Origin: Bacteroidota bacterium
Lineage (GTDB): Bacteria; Bacteroidota; Bacteroidia; Bacteroidales; Paludibacteraceae
Reading direction: 5' to 3'
DNA length: 56,820 nt
Assembly (NCBI GenBank): GCA_022708505.1
Contig: JAKIYP010000008.1
Coordinates: forward strand, 1 to 56,820
A program made the translations under genes and the position numbers. Of the stretch, positions 1 to 8,705 are shown in pieces. The notes under the pieces were generated by a model. That model had not been told where the DNA came from. It saw nothing but the letters and a program-made list of their open reading frames with translations, and did no database searches. Each line of letters opens with the position of its first letter. The first letter of the stretch is position 1.

Positions 1-1209
1 TTGTTGCGCATGACCTTGTACCGTGTGGTTGGGGATGGAACAAAACTGGAGTATCGTGTGCTCATTGATCAGGCAACCGGAACCGGAACCCGGATTCCGA
101 GTGAGGGAAATGAAAAGAAACCGGGAGCAGTTAATACGGCATCTAATTACATCAGTCCGTATCACAAACCAAGACTGCCCGAAATCGATCCTCAATTGAA
201 TCCTTCCTACAATTTCAATAACCTGATTGAAGGAAAGAGTAATAAGTTGGCACGTACAGCCGGTATTAGCATTGCAAATGAACCGGGTAAAACTATTTTC
301 AACCCTTTGTTCGTATACGGACAGTCGGGTGTGGGGAAAACGCACTTAGCCAATGCTATCGGCGTTATGACGAAGCAGTTGCATCCCGAGAAACGTGTGT
401 TGTATGTTTCGGCCAATACTTTCCAGATTCAATATACGGATGCGGTCAGGAGTAATTCGGTAAATGATTTTCTGAATTTCTATCAGACTATTGATGTGCT
501 GATTGTGGACGACATCCAGGAACTGGCCGGTAAAACAGCCACGCAGAATACTTTCTTCCATTTGTTTAATCACCTGCATCAAACCGGAAAACAGCTGGTG
601 CTTACATCCGACCGTTCGCCGTTGGTATTGGTGGGACTCGAACAGCGTTTGTTGACGCGTTTCAAGTGGGGACTTTCAGCTGAAATTGAAAAGCCGGATT
701 TTGAATTGAGAAAGGCCATTCTGGAGAATAAGATTTACCGTGACGGACTGGAAATTCCGGAAGAAGTGGTTAATTATATTGCTGAACATGTGACTGATAA
801 CGTGCGTGACCTGGAGGGTACGCTCGTATCGCTGCTTGCTCACTCAACCCTTGCCAGTATCGCCATCGACCTGAAATTGACAGAAAAGGTGGTTAGCCGT
901 ATTGTCAGCATTACGCCGAAAGTCAACACCGTGGAAAGAATCCGCGACATTGTCTGCGATCATTTCTCACTGTCGGTCGATGCCATTTCAACCAAAAGCA
1001 GAAAAAGAGAAGTGGTACAAGCCCGTCAGATTGCCATGTACCTGTCGAAACAAATGACCAAAAATTCTTTGTCATCCATCGGAAGCCTGATCGGTCAGCG
1101 TGACCATGCAACAGTACTGCACGCCTGCAAGATTGTGAGCGACCTGATGGAAATCGATAAAAACTTCCGCATCAGCGTGAGAGAGATTGAGGAGAAGCTG
1201 AAGGGGTGA
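1..1209 (+). CDS. dnaA: Chromosomal replication initiator protein DnaA (N-terminus cut by window edge)
   Basis: DnaA binds DnaA boxes at oriC and melts the origin in its ATP form. Seen here: part of domain I/linker, then the AAA+ domain with Walker A GQSGVGKT at about residues 107-114 of the visible part, Walker B (IVDDIQ) near 168, the arginine-finger region, and the C-terminal DNA-binding domain with the DnaA signature around [14 protein letters not shown]. The reading frame is open to base 1, where TTG happens to be the first codon, so the true start lies upstream; 402 residues are visible and full-length members have about 440-470. A strong terminator follows at 1292-1333. No DnaA-box cluster was noticed next to it within the window, so the origin is not necessarily here. 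Confidence 0.97.
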   Translation: MLRMTLYRVVGDGTKLEYRVLIDQATGTGTRIPSEGNEKKPGAVNTASNYISPYHKPRLPEIDPQLNPSYNFNNLIEGKSNKLARTAGISIANEPGKTIFNPLFVYGQSGVGKTHLANAIGVMTKQLHPEKRVLYVSANTFQIQYTDAVRSNSVNDFLNFYQTIDVLIVDDIQELAGKTATQNTFFHLFNHLHQTGKQLVLTSDRSPLVLVGLEQRLLTRFKWGLSAEIEKPDFELRKAILENKIYRDGLEIPEEVVNYIAEHVTDNVRDLEGTLVSLLAHSTLASIAIDLKLTEKVVSRIVSITPKVNTVERIRDIVCDHFSLSVDAISTKSRKREVVQARQIAMYLSKQMTKNSLSSIGSLIGQRDHATVLHACKIVSDLMEIDKNFRISVREIEEKLKG

Positions 1210-1214
1210 TTTTT

Positions 1215-1266
1215 AGCGGAAAGCGCAGAGCGAAAAACGGAAAGCGAATAGCTAATAGTGAAGAGC
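1215..1266. repeat. Heptanucleotide tandem array A (AGCGAAT family)
   Basis: Seven consecutive 7-bp units beginning at 1215: AGCGGAA, AGCGCAG, AGCGAAA, AACGGAA, AGCGAAT, AGCTAAT, AGTGAAG, then a partial AGC. It starts 6 bp after the dnaA stop codon. The same family recurs in reverse orientation at 1371-1413 and 53585-53619. Resembles, in unit length only, the heptanucleotide STRR repeats described in heterocystous cyanobacteria. Confidence 0.85.
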
Positions 1267-1291
1267 TTTTGATATATCTTTTAAAAGTATT

Positions 1292-1333
1292 AAGAACGAA
1301 TAATCAGCAGTGGTTATTCGTTCTTCATTTTTT
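1292..1333 (+). terminator. Rho-independent terminator after dnaA
   Basis: A 12-bp perfect stem (AAGAACGAATAA at 1292-1303 with its complement at 1314-1325), a 10-nt loop, and a T6 run at 1328-1333. It is placed to end dnaA transcription and is bracketed by the two inverted heptamer arrays. Confidence 0.85.
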
Positions 1334-1370
1334 CCGCTCTCCGCCGTCATTGCGAGTGAAGCGAAGCAAC

Positions 1371-1413
1371 CTCCGCTCTCCGCTATTCGTTATTAGCTAT
1401 TCACTATTCGCTA
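1371..1413. repeat. Heptanucleotide tandem array B (inverted partner of array A)
   Basis: Units CTCCGCT, CTCCGCT, ATTCGTT, ATTAGCT, ATTCACT, ATTCGCT. Their reverse complements (AGCGAAT, AGTGAAT, AGCTAAT, AACGAAT, AGCGGAG) are the units of array A, so the pair forms a large imperfect inverted repeat around the terminator. Two more units (TTCCGCT, CTCCGCC) sit at 1332-1345. Between them, 1345-1369 reads GTCATTGCGAG followed by GAAGCGAAGCAA, like a palindromic repeat I recall from many bacterial genomes. Confidence 0.8.
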
Positions 1414-1419
1414 AAAATA

Positions 1420-1452
1420 TTGTTCTTATTTCGCCGAAATATATTATTTTTA
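1420..1452 (+). promoter_or_regulatory. Possible promoter of the 1477 gene
   Basis: TTG at 1420-1422 and TATTTTTA at 1445-1452 resemble the Bacteroidota -33/-7 elements. The 22-nt gap is slightly long and the last -7 base is A rather than G. The -7 box is 25 nt before the start codon. Confidence 0.35.
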
Positions 1453-1476
1453 CATCGAAATTAAAAACACAATCCT

Positions 1477-2031
1477 ATGGTTTATAAATTTACCTTACTT
1501 TCCGATGAAGCAGATAATTTTGTACGTGTAATTTCCATTGACTCAGAGGCAACGTTCCTGGATTTGCACCATGCCATTCTTGAATCGGCGAAATACGAGA
1601 AGAATCTTGTGACTACTTTCTTCATCTGTTCTGATGATTGGGAAAAAGGTCAGGAGGTTACCCTCATCGAAATGGAGTCCAGTTCAGAGTATGATAACCT
1701 GGTGATGGAAGACACCAAACTGGAAGAACTGCTTTCGGACGAAAAACAGAAATTGTTGTATGTTTTTGATTTGATGACAGAAAGGTCGTTTTTCATGGAG
1801 CTGACTGAAATTATTCCGGGTATCCGTATGAGTAAACCCGAATGTGTATTGTCGAAAGGTGAACCTCCTGTGCAAACTTTGTCGGAAGATGAAATGATAG
1901 GAGGCAGTAAACTGACTATTGATGAGAACTTCTACGGTGATGAGGATTTCGATTTGGATGAACTGGATGAAGAAGGTTTCGGAGATATGAATTTTGATGA
2001 TAGCAGCTTGTTTAATGACGACAGATTCTGA
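1477..2031 (+). CDS. pRiA4b ORF-3-like family protein (annotated in relatives as IS1096 passenger TnpR-like)
   Basis: 184 residues. Residues 1-130 look like the plasmid pRiA4b ORF-3-like fold: an N-terminal YKF strand, IDSEATFLDLHHAILES, FFICSDDWEKG, then LLYVFDLMTERSFFMELTEI. The remaining 50 residues are very acidic (runs such as DEDFDLDELDEEGFGD). The molecular role of the family is not established, and the TnpR-like name seen in databases should not be read as evidence of recombinase activity: no resolvase catalytic serine motif is visible. From memory, Bacteroidales genomes often place this gene directly before miaA, as here. It overlaps the miaA start by 17 nt, which suggests coupled translation. 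Confidence 0.75.
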   Translation: MVYKFTLLSDEADNFVRVISIDSEATFLDLHHAILESAKYEKNLVTTFFICSDDWEKGQEVTLIEMESSSEYDNLVMEDTKLEELLSDEKQKLLYVFDLMTERSFFMELTEIIPGIRMSKPECVLSKGEPPVQTLSEDEMIGGSKLTIDENFYGDEDFDLDELDEEGFGDMNFDDSSLFNDDRF

Positions 2032-2983
2032 AAGCTTAACAAAAAAATACCCTCATGGCAACACTTTGCTTGTTTTGCCCGGTCCCACCGGGGTGGGTAA
2101 AACAAGCATCAGCTTATCTTTAGCCCAATATTTTAAGGCGCCCATTATTTCTTCGGATTCCCGCCAGATCTACAAAGAATTAAAAATCGGGACTGCAGCT
2201 CCTACTGAACAGGAACTCGCTCAGGCTGAACACTTCTTTATTGGTACTCATTCTATCTTTGATGCTTACAATGCCGGTCAGTATGAACTGGATGTACTCG
2301 ATTTGTTGAATGAACTATTCAAAAAACACCGTGTTGTATTGTTGGTGGGAGGTTCGATGATGTACATTGATGCTGTGTGCAACGGCTTGGATGATATCCC
2401 TACGGTGGATGAAGAAACCAGAAGGTACTGGCAGGATATTTATCGCGAGAAAGGATTAAGTTTCATTCAGGAAGAGCTGAAACGCTTAGACCCGCAACAT
2501 GCAAGTGAAGTTGATATGCAGAATTATAAAAGGGTATTGCATGCCCTTGAAGTGTGCAGTATGACCGGCAGGCCTTATTCTGAATTAAGAACAGGTGAGA
2601 AGAAACAGCGCGATTTCAATATAATAAAGATAGGTTTGAATCGTCCCCGACCTGAATTGTATGAGCGGATCAATCAACGGGTTGAGCTTATGATGCAGGA
2701 TGGCTTGCTGGAGGAAGCCCGTGCATATTATCCCTATAAACACCTGAATGCCCTCAATACGGTTGGTTATAAAGAGCTGTATGAGTATATGGATGGAAAA
2801 TGCAGTCTCGAAGAAGCGGTGCAAAAGATAAAACAGGATTCGCGCAGGTATGCAAAACGTCAATTAACCTGGTTCAACCGCGATCAGGATATTCATTGGT
2901 TTCATCCGGATGATGAGAAAGAAATAATCGAATTTGTGAACAAAACCATTAAAGGTAATTATCCACTAACCACTAACCACTAA
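2015..2983 (+). CDS. miaA: tRNA dimethylallyltransferase MiaA
   Basis: Transfers a dimethylallyl group from DMAPP to N6 of A37 in tRNAs that read UNN codons. Seen: P-loop GPTGVGKT near the N-terminus, SSDSRQIYKELKIGTA (substrate-binding DSRQ), the GGS motif at VLLVGGSMMYIDAV, the basic segment QNYKRVLHALEV, and TVGYKEL followed by the RRYAKRQLTWF motif near the C-terminus. I place the start at ATG 2015; an in-frame ATG at 1994 would overlap the upstream gene more deeply and adds residues not expected in the family. Odd point: the last residues (YPLTTNH) and the stop codon are encoded by a CCACTAA heptamer array that has replaced or extended the original 3' end. Cotranscribed with 1477 and rnz. 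Confidence 0.95.
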   Translation: MTTDSESLTKKYPHGNTLLVLPGPTGVGKTSISLSLAQYFKAPIISSDSRQIYKELKIGTAAPTEQELAQAEHFFIGTHSIFDAYNAGQYELDVLDLLNELFKKHRVVLLVGGSMMYIDAVCNGLDDIPTVDEETRRYWQDIYREKGLSFIQEELKRLDPQHASEVDMQNYKRVLHALEVCSMTGRPYSELRTGEKKQRDFNIIKIGLNRPRPELYERINQRVELMMQDGLLEEARAYYPYKHLNALNTVGYKELYEYMDGKCSLEEAVQKIKQDSRRYAKRQLTWFNRDQDIHWFHPDDEKEIIEFVNKTIKGNYPLTTNH

Positions 2984-2990
2984 CCACTAT
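2963..2990. repeat. CCACTAA heptamer array overlapping the miaA stop codon
   Basis: Three perfect CCACTAA units followed by CCACTAT. The miaA stop codon (2981-2983) lies inside the third unit, and the array runs to 2 nt before the rnz start codon, so no Shine-Dalgarno sequence can be seen for rnz. Confidence 0.9.
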
Positions 2991-2992
2991 TC

Positions 2993-3904
2993 ATGTCTGC
3001 CAGGTTAATCATATTAGGTGCAGGTTCCGCGTTACCGACCCGGAATAATTTCCCGACCTCGCAAATCCTGGAGTTGCGGGAAAAGCAATTCATGATTGAC
3101 TGTGGCGAGGGAACCCAGATTCGCATGCGGCAGATGGGATTGAAAATCAACCGGCTGGGACATATCTTCATCTCGCATCTGCATGGTGATCATTGTTTTG
3201 GTCTGATTGGCCTCATTTCGTCCTTCGGTATGCTCAACCGCACGGCTGATTTATATGTACACGGACCCGCCGGAATAGCTGCCTTGTTTGAACCCCAACT
3301 TCGTTTTTTCTGTGAAGGCATGCCATTTAAGGTGATTTTTGAAGAATTTGACGCGAAAAAGCATGCGGTTATTTACGAAGACCGCTCTGTTGAGGTCACG
3401 ACTATTCCACTTAAACACCGTGTTCCATGCAGTGGGTTTCTTTTTCGTGAGAAACCGGGAGAAAGACACATTATCCGCGATATGATTGATTTTTATCAGG
3501 TACCCATCGCCCAGCTAAATCTGATTAAGAAAGGGGCCGATTTTGTTACTTCTGAAGGCAATGTGATTCCCAATGAGGCGCTTACGACTCCTTCCGACAA
3601 AACGATTTCTTATGCTTATTGTTCTGATACCGCTTATTCGGAGAAAATAATCCCGCTGATCAACGGGGTTGATATGTTATATCATGAAGCCACTTTTGCC
3701 GAGTCGGAAAAAAGCAGGACTAAAACCACCATGCACAGTACCGCTGCACAGGCGGCCACCATTGCCCTGAAGGCCAATGTTTCCCGACTCATTCTCGGGC
3801 ATTTCTCGGCCCGTTACAGTAATCAGCAAATCCTGCTGAATGAAGCCAAAGCCATTTTTGAAAATGCTATCCTCGCGGAGGATATGATGGTTTTTGAGAT
3901 TTAA
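2993..3904 (+). CDS. rnz: Ribonuclease Z (tRNA 3'-end processing)
   Basis: 303-residue metallo-beta-lactamase-fold endonuclease that cuts tRNA precursors after the discriminator base. The zinc motif HLHGDH (in ISHLHGDHCFGL) is at about residues 62-67, the later histidine in PLKHRVPCSGFLF near 142, SDTAYSE for the bridging aspartate near 212, and the final histidine in LGHFSARY near 268. Length matches the short RNase Z type. Starts 9 nt after the miaA stop and is probably in the same transcript. A heptamer array begins 6 bp after its stop. Confidence 0.95.
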   Translation: MSARLIILGAGSALPTRNNFPTSQILELREKQFMIDCGEGTQIRMRQMGLKINRLGHIFISHLHGDHCFGLIGLISSFGMLNRTADLYVHGPAGIAALFEPQLRFFCEGMPFKVIFEEFDAKKHAVIYEDRSVEVTTIPLKHRVPCSGFLFREKPGERHIIRDMIDFYQVPIAQLNLIKKGADFVTSEGNVIPNEALTTPSDKTISYAYCSDTAYSEKIIPLINGVDMLYHEATFAESEKSRTKTTMHSTAAQAATIALKANVSRLILGHFSARYSNQQILLNEAKAIFENAILAEDMMVFEI

Positions 3905-3910
3905 ATGTCG

Positions 3911-4128
3911 CCAGATGCCGGTCGCCAGACTCCGGACTCCGGACTCCAGACTCCAGACTCCAGACTCCAGTCTCCAGACTCCAGACTCCAGACATCAGAT
4001 ATCAGACATCAGACGCTGTTTATATTAGATAGTACAGGTTTAAATAACCTTTAGAAAAATAATTAAAAAAAACGCTCAAGCAATGCTGTCCGAAGTCTGA
4101 TGTCTGGAGTCCGGAGACTGGTGTCACT
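3911..4128. repeat. CCAGACT heptamer array (15 units) with inverted 5-unit partner
   Basis: Fifteen contiguous 7-bp units from 3911 to 4015, mostly CCAGACT or CCGGACT, shifting to TCAGACA/TCAGATA at the right end. After a 78-bp AT-rich spacer, five units at 4094-4128 (AGTCTGA, TGTCTGG, AGTCCGG, AGACTGG, TGTCACT) repeat the same family in reverse complement. The gap 3905-4253 between rnz and the amylase gene contains only these arrays and the amylase promoter; no coding potential was seen. Confidence 0.9.
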
Positions 4129-4178
4129 TATTTCAAACGTTTGCGCTTATCCCGATAGTTAAAATCAGTACAATAATA

Positions 4179-4207
4179 TTGATAAACAAGGCTTTCACAT
4201 ATATTTG
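4179..4207 (+). promoter_or_regulatory. Promoter of the amylase gene
   Basis: TTG at 4179-4181, an 18-nt gap, then TATATTTG at 4200-4207, a perfect match to the Bacteroidota -7 consensus TAnnTTTG. It lies 46 nt before the start codon. Confidence 0.7.
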
Positions 4208-4253
4208 CAACTGTAAATAATTCAATCAGATAACTCAAAATCATTATTTAAGT

Positions 4254-7016
4254 ATGAAAAAATCAATACTTTTATTCTTGTCGGGAGTACTGTCGTTTGC
4301 AGTTTCAGCCCAGATTATTGTTACCAATCCGGCCTTTGTTACCCGTGATTATACCGGGGTCATAGAAGTAATATATGATGCATCGTTGGGTCAAACCGCA
4401 CTGAAAGACTATACCGGAGCCGATGGGATATATGCCCATACCGGTGTGATTACAACGGCCAGTTTGACCGATACTGACTGGAAACACGCTCCAACCTGGG
4501 GCGATAACGCCGCAAAATACAAACTGACATCCTTAGGAAATAACAAGTGGAAGTTGATGATAACGCCCGACATGGCTTCATATTACGGATTGACATCCGG
4601 AGAAGTAGTAACCAAACTGGCATTTGTTTTCAGGAATGGAACGCCAACCGGTACAATCTATAAAGAAGGGAAAGATACCGGAGGAAAAGATATTTTTGTG
4701 CCGGTGTATGAGGCCGGACTCAATGTGGCTTTTTCATCTCCAACAACCAATCAGAGTGTGGCAGCGGGAGCATCTATAAGTTTTTCAGTTGTGTCGTCCA
4801 TTACAGCCGATTTAAGTCTGAAAGTAGATGAAACAACGGTTAAAACAGCAAATGCAGCTACCACGCTGACGCATACGCAGATTTTCAGTACGGCAAAAGA
4901 TTATGTGGTGATTGCATCTGCTACTACAGGAGGAATAACCGTATACGACACGATTTTGGTTAATGTGCCTTCCCCTGTGACCAATGAAGCCCGTCCCGCC
5001 GGCGTAAAGAACGGCATCAATTACAATAGCAATACTTCTGTTACGCTGGTACTGCATGCTCCGAATAAAAGCAATGTGTTTTTAATCGGAGATATGAACG
5101 ACTGGTCGAAATTAAATGCTTATCAGCTGAAAAAGGACGGAGAATACTGGTGGATTACCCTCAATGACCTTACGCCGGGTCGTTTATATGGATTTCAATA
5201 CCTGGTGAATGGAACCATCAGGGTAAGTGATCCTTACACAGAACTTGTGTTGGATCCATGGGGTGATGCATGGATTAACGAACATCACAACCGTTTCCCG
5301 GATTTGAAACCTTATCCGACCGGGAAAACAGATGGACTGGTGGCTACCTTCCAGACCGCCAAAACACAATACAATTGGGAAGTTCCTAATTTCGTAATGC
5401 CTCCGCGTGAGAACATGGTTATTTACGAACTGTTGCTCCGGGATTTTACAACCGAGAAATCGCTTGAAGCAGCCATTGAAAAATTAGATTACCTGAAAAC
5501 CCTGGGCGTTACGGCCATTGAGCTGATGCCTATTCATGAATTCGATGGAAATGAAAGTTGGGGCTATAATCCCAATCATTTCTTTGCTCCCGACAAAGCG
5601 TACGGCACGCCGGAAATGTATAAACGCTTCGTGGATGAATGTCACAAACGCGGCATGGCCGTGATAATCGATGTGGTATTTAACCATGCAACAGGCAATA
5701 GTCCGATGGCTGCTCTGTATTGGAATACTTCAACAACTAAAACTGCTTCTGATAATCCCTGGTTTAATGTGAACGCTCCTCATCCTTACAGTGTATTTCA
5801 TGATTTTAACCATGAATATCAGGGGACAAGAGATTATTTCAAAAGGGTGTTGCAATACTGGATTCAGGAATACAAAATTGATGGATACAGGCTCGACCTG
5901 ACCAAAGGATTCACACAAAATGTAAGCACAGAAAGCACTGCATCAAACAAAGACGATTCCAGAATAAATATTCTCACGGATTATTATAATGCGGCCAAAT
6001 CGGTCAAAGAGGATGTCATGTTTATCCTGGAGCATTTTTGTAATTATGACGAAGAACTGGAATTGGCAAACCGGGGCATGTATTTGTGGCGTAAAATAAA
6101 CAATGCTTTCTCTCAGGCAGCCATGGGCTTCCAATCGGATAGCGATTTTGGCGGATTGAATTCACTTCCCCGTGGTTGGGTTGGTTATGCAGAGAGTCAC
6201 GACGAAGAACGTAACTTTTATAAAGCAAAAATGTGGGGTTCAGGAACGGTGAAAACAGATTCGGTTTACCGGATTACCCATCGGGTTCCATTGAACATTG
6301 CCTTTACAACCCTGGTTCCCGGTCCCAAAATGCTCTGGCAGTTCCAGGAAATCGGATTCGATTATTCTATCGATTCGTTTGGAGGTAGAACCAACAACAA
6401 ACCTCCTGTATGGGATTGGCTGAATTTACCGCACAGAAAAGCAGCGTACGATACCTCAGCTAAGATTATCACCCTGCGCCGGATGTTCCCCGATGCATTT
6501 ACCCAGGGTAATTTCTCGCTCCAGATTGGTAGTGTTGATTGGGAAAACGGACGCAGGATAGCCCTGACACACGGAAATTTGAATCTGGTAGTACTCGGTA
6601 ACTTCAAGGCCGACGCTTCCATCACGGCTTCCCCGAATTTCTCTAAAACAGGTCTTTGGTATAATGTGCTGACAGGCGAACCGGTCAATGTAACCAATAC
6701 CAGCATGACTGTTACGGTTCCCAAAGGACAGGTACTGATGTTTGCCGACAGGGTGATTACATTCCCACCAGGTATTGATAATCCGTCAGAAGATACCAAT
6801 TCTAACTTCCTGTATCCGACCGTAACATCGGATAGGGTGTATGTCACAACAAATACTTATCAGCATAATATACAGGTTTACAATACACAGGGACAGTTGC
6901 TCAACACAATCGTAAACGAAAAGGAAATCGATTTGTCGACATACGCATCCGGTGTTTATTTTATCCGTCTGAACTCGGATAAAGGAACTGCCACCGGAAA
7001 GGTGGTGAGAAGGTAG
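4254..7016 (+). CDS. Secreted GH13 alpha-amylase with T9SS C-terminal sorting domain
   Basis: 920 residues. A signal peptide (1-19, ending VSAQ) is followed by an N-terminal domain of the type found in Bacteroidota starch-binding proteins (about 20-165), an Ig-like segment, a CBM48/E-set-like domain (about 258-325, FLIGDMNDWSK) and the GH13 TIM barrel from about 380. GH13 regions are visible: DVVFNH; DGYRLDLT with the nucleophile D548; FILEHF with acid/base E593; ESHDEE with D650. The last 75 residues (IQVYNTQGQLL, LSTYASGVYFIRL, KVVRR) form a type A T9SS sorting signal, so the enzyme is probably exported and attached to or released from the cell surface. It should hydrolyse alpha-1,4-glucans, but the exact product is not readable. 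It is monocistronic with its own promoter and converges on the M56 gene. Confidence 0.92.
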   Translation: MKKSILLFLSGVLSFAVSAQIIVTNPAFVTRDYTGVIEVIYDASLGQTALKDYTGADGIYAHTGVITTASLTDTDWKHAPTWGDNAAKYKLTSLGNNKWKLMITPDMASYYGLTSGEVVTKLAFVFRNGTPTGTIYKEGKDTGGKDIFVPVYEAGLNVAFSSPTTNQSVAAGASISFSVVSSITADLSLKVDETTVKTANAATTLTHTQIFSTAKDYVVIASATTGGITVYDTILVNVPSPVTNEARPAGVKNGINYNSNTSVTLVLHAPNKSNVFLIGDMNDWSKLNAYQLKKDGEYWWITLNDLTPGRLYGFQYLVNGTIRVSDPYTELVLDPWGDAWINEHHNRFPDLKPYPTGKTDGLVATFQTAKTQYNWEVPNFVMPPRENMVIYELLLRDFTTEKSLEAAIEKLDYLKTLGVTAIELMPIHEFDGNESWGYNPNHFFAPDKAYGTPEMYKRFVDECHKRGMAVIIDVVFNHATGNSPMAALYWNTSTTKTASDNPWFNVNAPHPYSVFHDFNHEYQGTRDYFKRVLQYWIQEYKIDGYRLDLTKGFTQNVSTESTASNKDDSRINILTDYYNAAKSVKEDVMFILEHFCNYDEELELANRGMYLWRKINNAFSQAAMGFQSDSDFGGLNSLPRGWVGYAESHDEERNFYKAKMWGSGTVKTDSVYRITHRVPLNIAFTTLVPGPKMLWQFQEIGFDYSIDSFGGRTNNKPPVWDWLNLPHRKAAYDTSAKIITLRRMFPDAFTQGNFSLQIGSVDWENGRRIALTHGNLNLVVLGNFKADASITASPNFSKTGLWYNVLTGEPVNVTNTSMTVTVPKGQVLMFADRVITFPPGIDNPSEDTNSNFLYPTVTSDRVYVTTNTYQHNIQVYNTQGQLLNTIVNEKEIDLSTYASGVYFIRLNSDKGTATGKVVRR

Positions 7017-7034
7017 GATTTGTTGTTCGTATTT

Positions 7035-8315
7035 TCAACCTTTTTTCTCACCATCCAATTTGAAATTGATTGGAAGTGTGTATTTTACCCGGACTGTTTG
7101 GCCACGTTGTTCACCTGGTGTCCAGTTGGGCATGGCACTGATTACACGAACGGCTTCGGCATCTAATGAGGGTGCAATGCTTCTTACAACCACGACTTCG
7201 GAAACTGATCCGTCACGGTTAATAACGAACTGACAGATTACCCGACCTTCAATATTTTGCTCTTTGGCATCGGATGGGTATTTGATGTTAGTAGCTAAAT
7301 ACTTAAATAGTTCTTCGTCACCTCCGGGATATTGTGGCATTTTTTCAACAACCATGAATATAACATCCTGGTCGCTGATTTCACCAACAGGCGGTGGCGG
7401 TGGCGGTGGTGGTGTCTGTTCGTTAACAGCTTTTCCGGCTGAGTTTAACATGCTTTCCGCATTGCTCGAAATTATGAGCGCCGATACGAGTGGTACAATC
7501 AACAGGTATTTCAGCATGCCTGTTTTCGGCGTTTTTTTCTGATTCATCATGGTAATTCTTTTTTTTAAGGGTGAAACATTAAAGTTGTTTGTGAGTTTGA
7601 TTTCCGGTGTTTGATACGCTAAACGTATCAGGTGGTATTGATAATTTTTGGCATCAAAACCTGATTCTATAACCTGATTGTCAGCTAAAAATTCAAGATT
7701 TTGTCTGATTTCCCGTTTCAAAAGCCAGGCTGCCGGGTTTATCCAACAGATAATCGTCATCAATTCTCCAATCATTACATCGAAACTGTGTAATTGTCGT
7801 ACGTGTGTGTGTTCATGAGCCAGTATTTCTTTGAGCTCACTCGAAGTGTGCATGGAAGGATTTAGATATATCTTATTGAAAAATGAAAATGGAGCAATTA
7901 TTTTGTCCAGTTGCCTGATTTCTGTTTGCCCAATCCATGCTTTCTTACTTTGTAAATGTATGCTGAAAACAGAGATTAATTGTACAACTAACCTGATGAG
8001 AAGGAACACTGAAACCGATGCATACAACAAATAAAAGAATGTTGTGAAATTGTATGCTGATGATTCTTTTGCTGTAATGGTGATTTCCTTTAACAGGATG
8101 CTATAATTGCTAATCATCTCTTGTAGAGGTAAACTTTGTTTCATCCATTCCGTGATAGTTAAAAGTGGGTATGTAAATGAAATCAACACACTCCCCGCTA
8201 AATACATCCTCCGTAATTTCCAAAGCGTGTCGCCGGCAAAAAATAACAGGTAAAACGAGTAAAACAGGGCTATCGCGATGTTTACTTTGATAAAATAAAT
8301 CATCAGGGTACTCAT
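7035..8315 (-). CDS. BlaR1-type M56 metallopeptidase with C-terminal TonB domain
   Basis: 426 residues. The N-terminal half is membrane embedded (helices near 5-25, 35-52, 90-112 and about 265-285). The zinc motif HEHTH sits near residue 170, in the cytosolic loop typical of BlaR1/MecR1. A polyproline linker (eight prolines near 310) follows, then a TonB C-terminal domain (about 330-420, ending VKYTLPINFKL). In BlaR1 the outer sensor is a penicillin-binding domain; here it is replaced by a TonB-type domain, as in other Bacteroidota M56 proteins. Its start overlaps the BlaI gene by 4 nt (ATGA), so the two are translationally coupled. Likely role: relief of BlaI repression by proteolysis after an envelope signal. 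The inducing signal is unknown. Confidence 0.88.
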   Translation of the reverse strand: MSTLMIYFIKVNIAIALFYSFYLLFFAGDTLWKLRRMYLAGSVLISFTYPLLTITEWMKQSLPLQEMISNYSILLKEITITAKESSAYNFTTFFYLLYASVSVFLLIRLVVQLISVFSIHLQSKKAWIGQTEIRQLDKIIAPFSFFNKIYLNPSMHTSSELKEILAHEHTHVRQLHSFDVMIGELMTIICWINPAAWLLKREIRQNLEFLADNQVIESGFDAKNYQYHLIRLAYQTPEIKLTNNFNVSPLKKRITMMNQKKTPKTGMLKYLLIVPLVSALIISSNAESMLNSAGKAVNEQTPPPPPPPPVGEISDQDVIFMVVEKMPQYPGGDEELFKYLATNIKYPSDAKEQNIEGRVICQFVINRDGSVSEVVVVRSIAPSLDAEAVRVISAMPNWTPGEQRGQTVRVKYTLPINFKLDGEKKG

Positions 8316-8668
8316 TTCTTCTCAATTAATTGTATGATTTCTTTTAATTCCTCTGCTGATATTTTTTGTTTTTCGACAAAGAAACTAACCATTTCTTTGT
8401 AGGAGTTCTCAAAATAATTCCGGACAACACCTGAAAGATATTTTGATTTGTACTCGCTTTCCTCCAGGGTGGGACTGTATTCGTAAGTGTTACCGTAAGC
8501 TTTTGCCGTGAGATAGCCTTTTCGCTTTAAATTCTTTACGATGGATGCTACCGTGGTGTAGGGCGGACGGGGTTCGGGCATCCTGTCAAGGAAATCTTTG
8601 ATGAATCCTTTGCCGTGCTGAAAAATGATTAACATCATTTCTTCTTCCTGATGAGTGAGTTTTTCCAT
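8312..8668 (-). CDS. BlaI/MecI/CopY-family transcriptional repressor
   Basis: 118 residues, family length. An N-terminal winged helix (LTHQEEEMMLIIFQHG, then PYTTVASIVKNLKRKGYL) precedes a helical dimerisation domain. Members bind palindromes as dimers and are cleaved when the partner M56 peptidase is activated. The gene is the first of the two-gene unit with the M56-TonB protein. Two adjacent dyads at 8706-8743, 38 bp before its start codon, are the probable operators, so autoregulation is likely. Confidence 0.93.
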   Translation of the reverse strand: MEKLTHQEEEMMLIIFQHGKGFIKDFLDRMPEPRPPYTTVASIVKNLKRKGYLTAKAYGNTYEYSPTLEESEYKSKYLSGVVRNYFENSYKEMVSFFVEKQKISAEELKEIIQLIEKK

Positions 8669-8705
8669 GTCTATGATTGAATGTTATTTCGTTTTTATTT
8701 AATGA

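Noticed and set aside
1206..1487. 93-residue open frame after dnaA
   Set aside because: It consists of the heptamer arrays, the dnaA terminator and an intergenic palindrome; overlapping the dnaA stop by 4 nt is chance. The composition (RRAKNGKRIANSEE) is translated repeat.
1994..2014. Earlier ATG for miaA
   Set aside because: It would overlap the upstream gene by 38 nt and adds residues not seen in the family; ATG 2015 is better placed.
1477..2031. Resolvase (TnpR) or transposon passenger gene
   Set aside because: No serine recombinase motif and no inverted repeats around it; it sits in a stable housekeeping context before miaA.
3911..4128. CRISPR-like array
   Set aside because: Units are 7 bp, contiguous and without unique spacers, and there are no cas genes.
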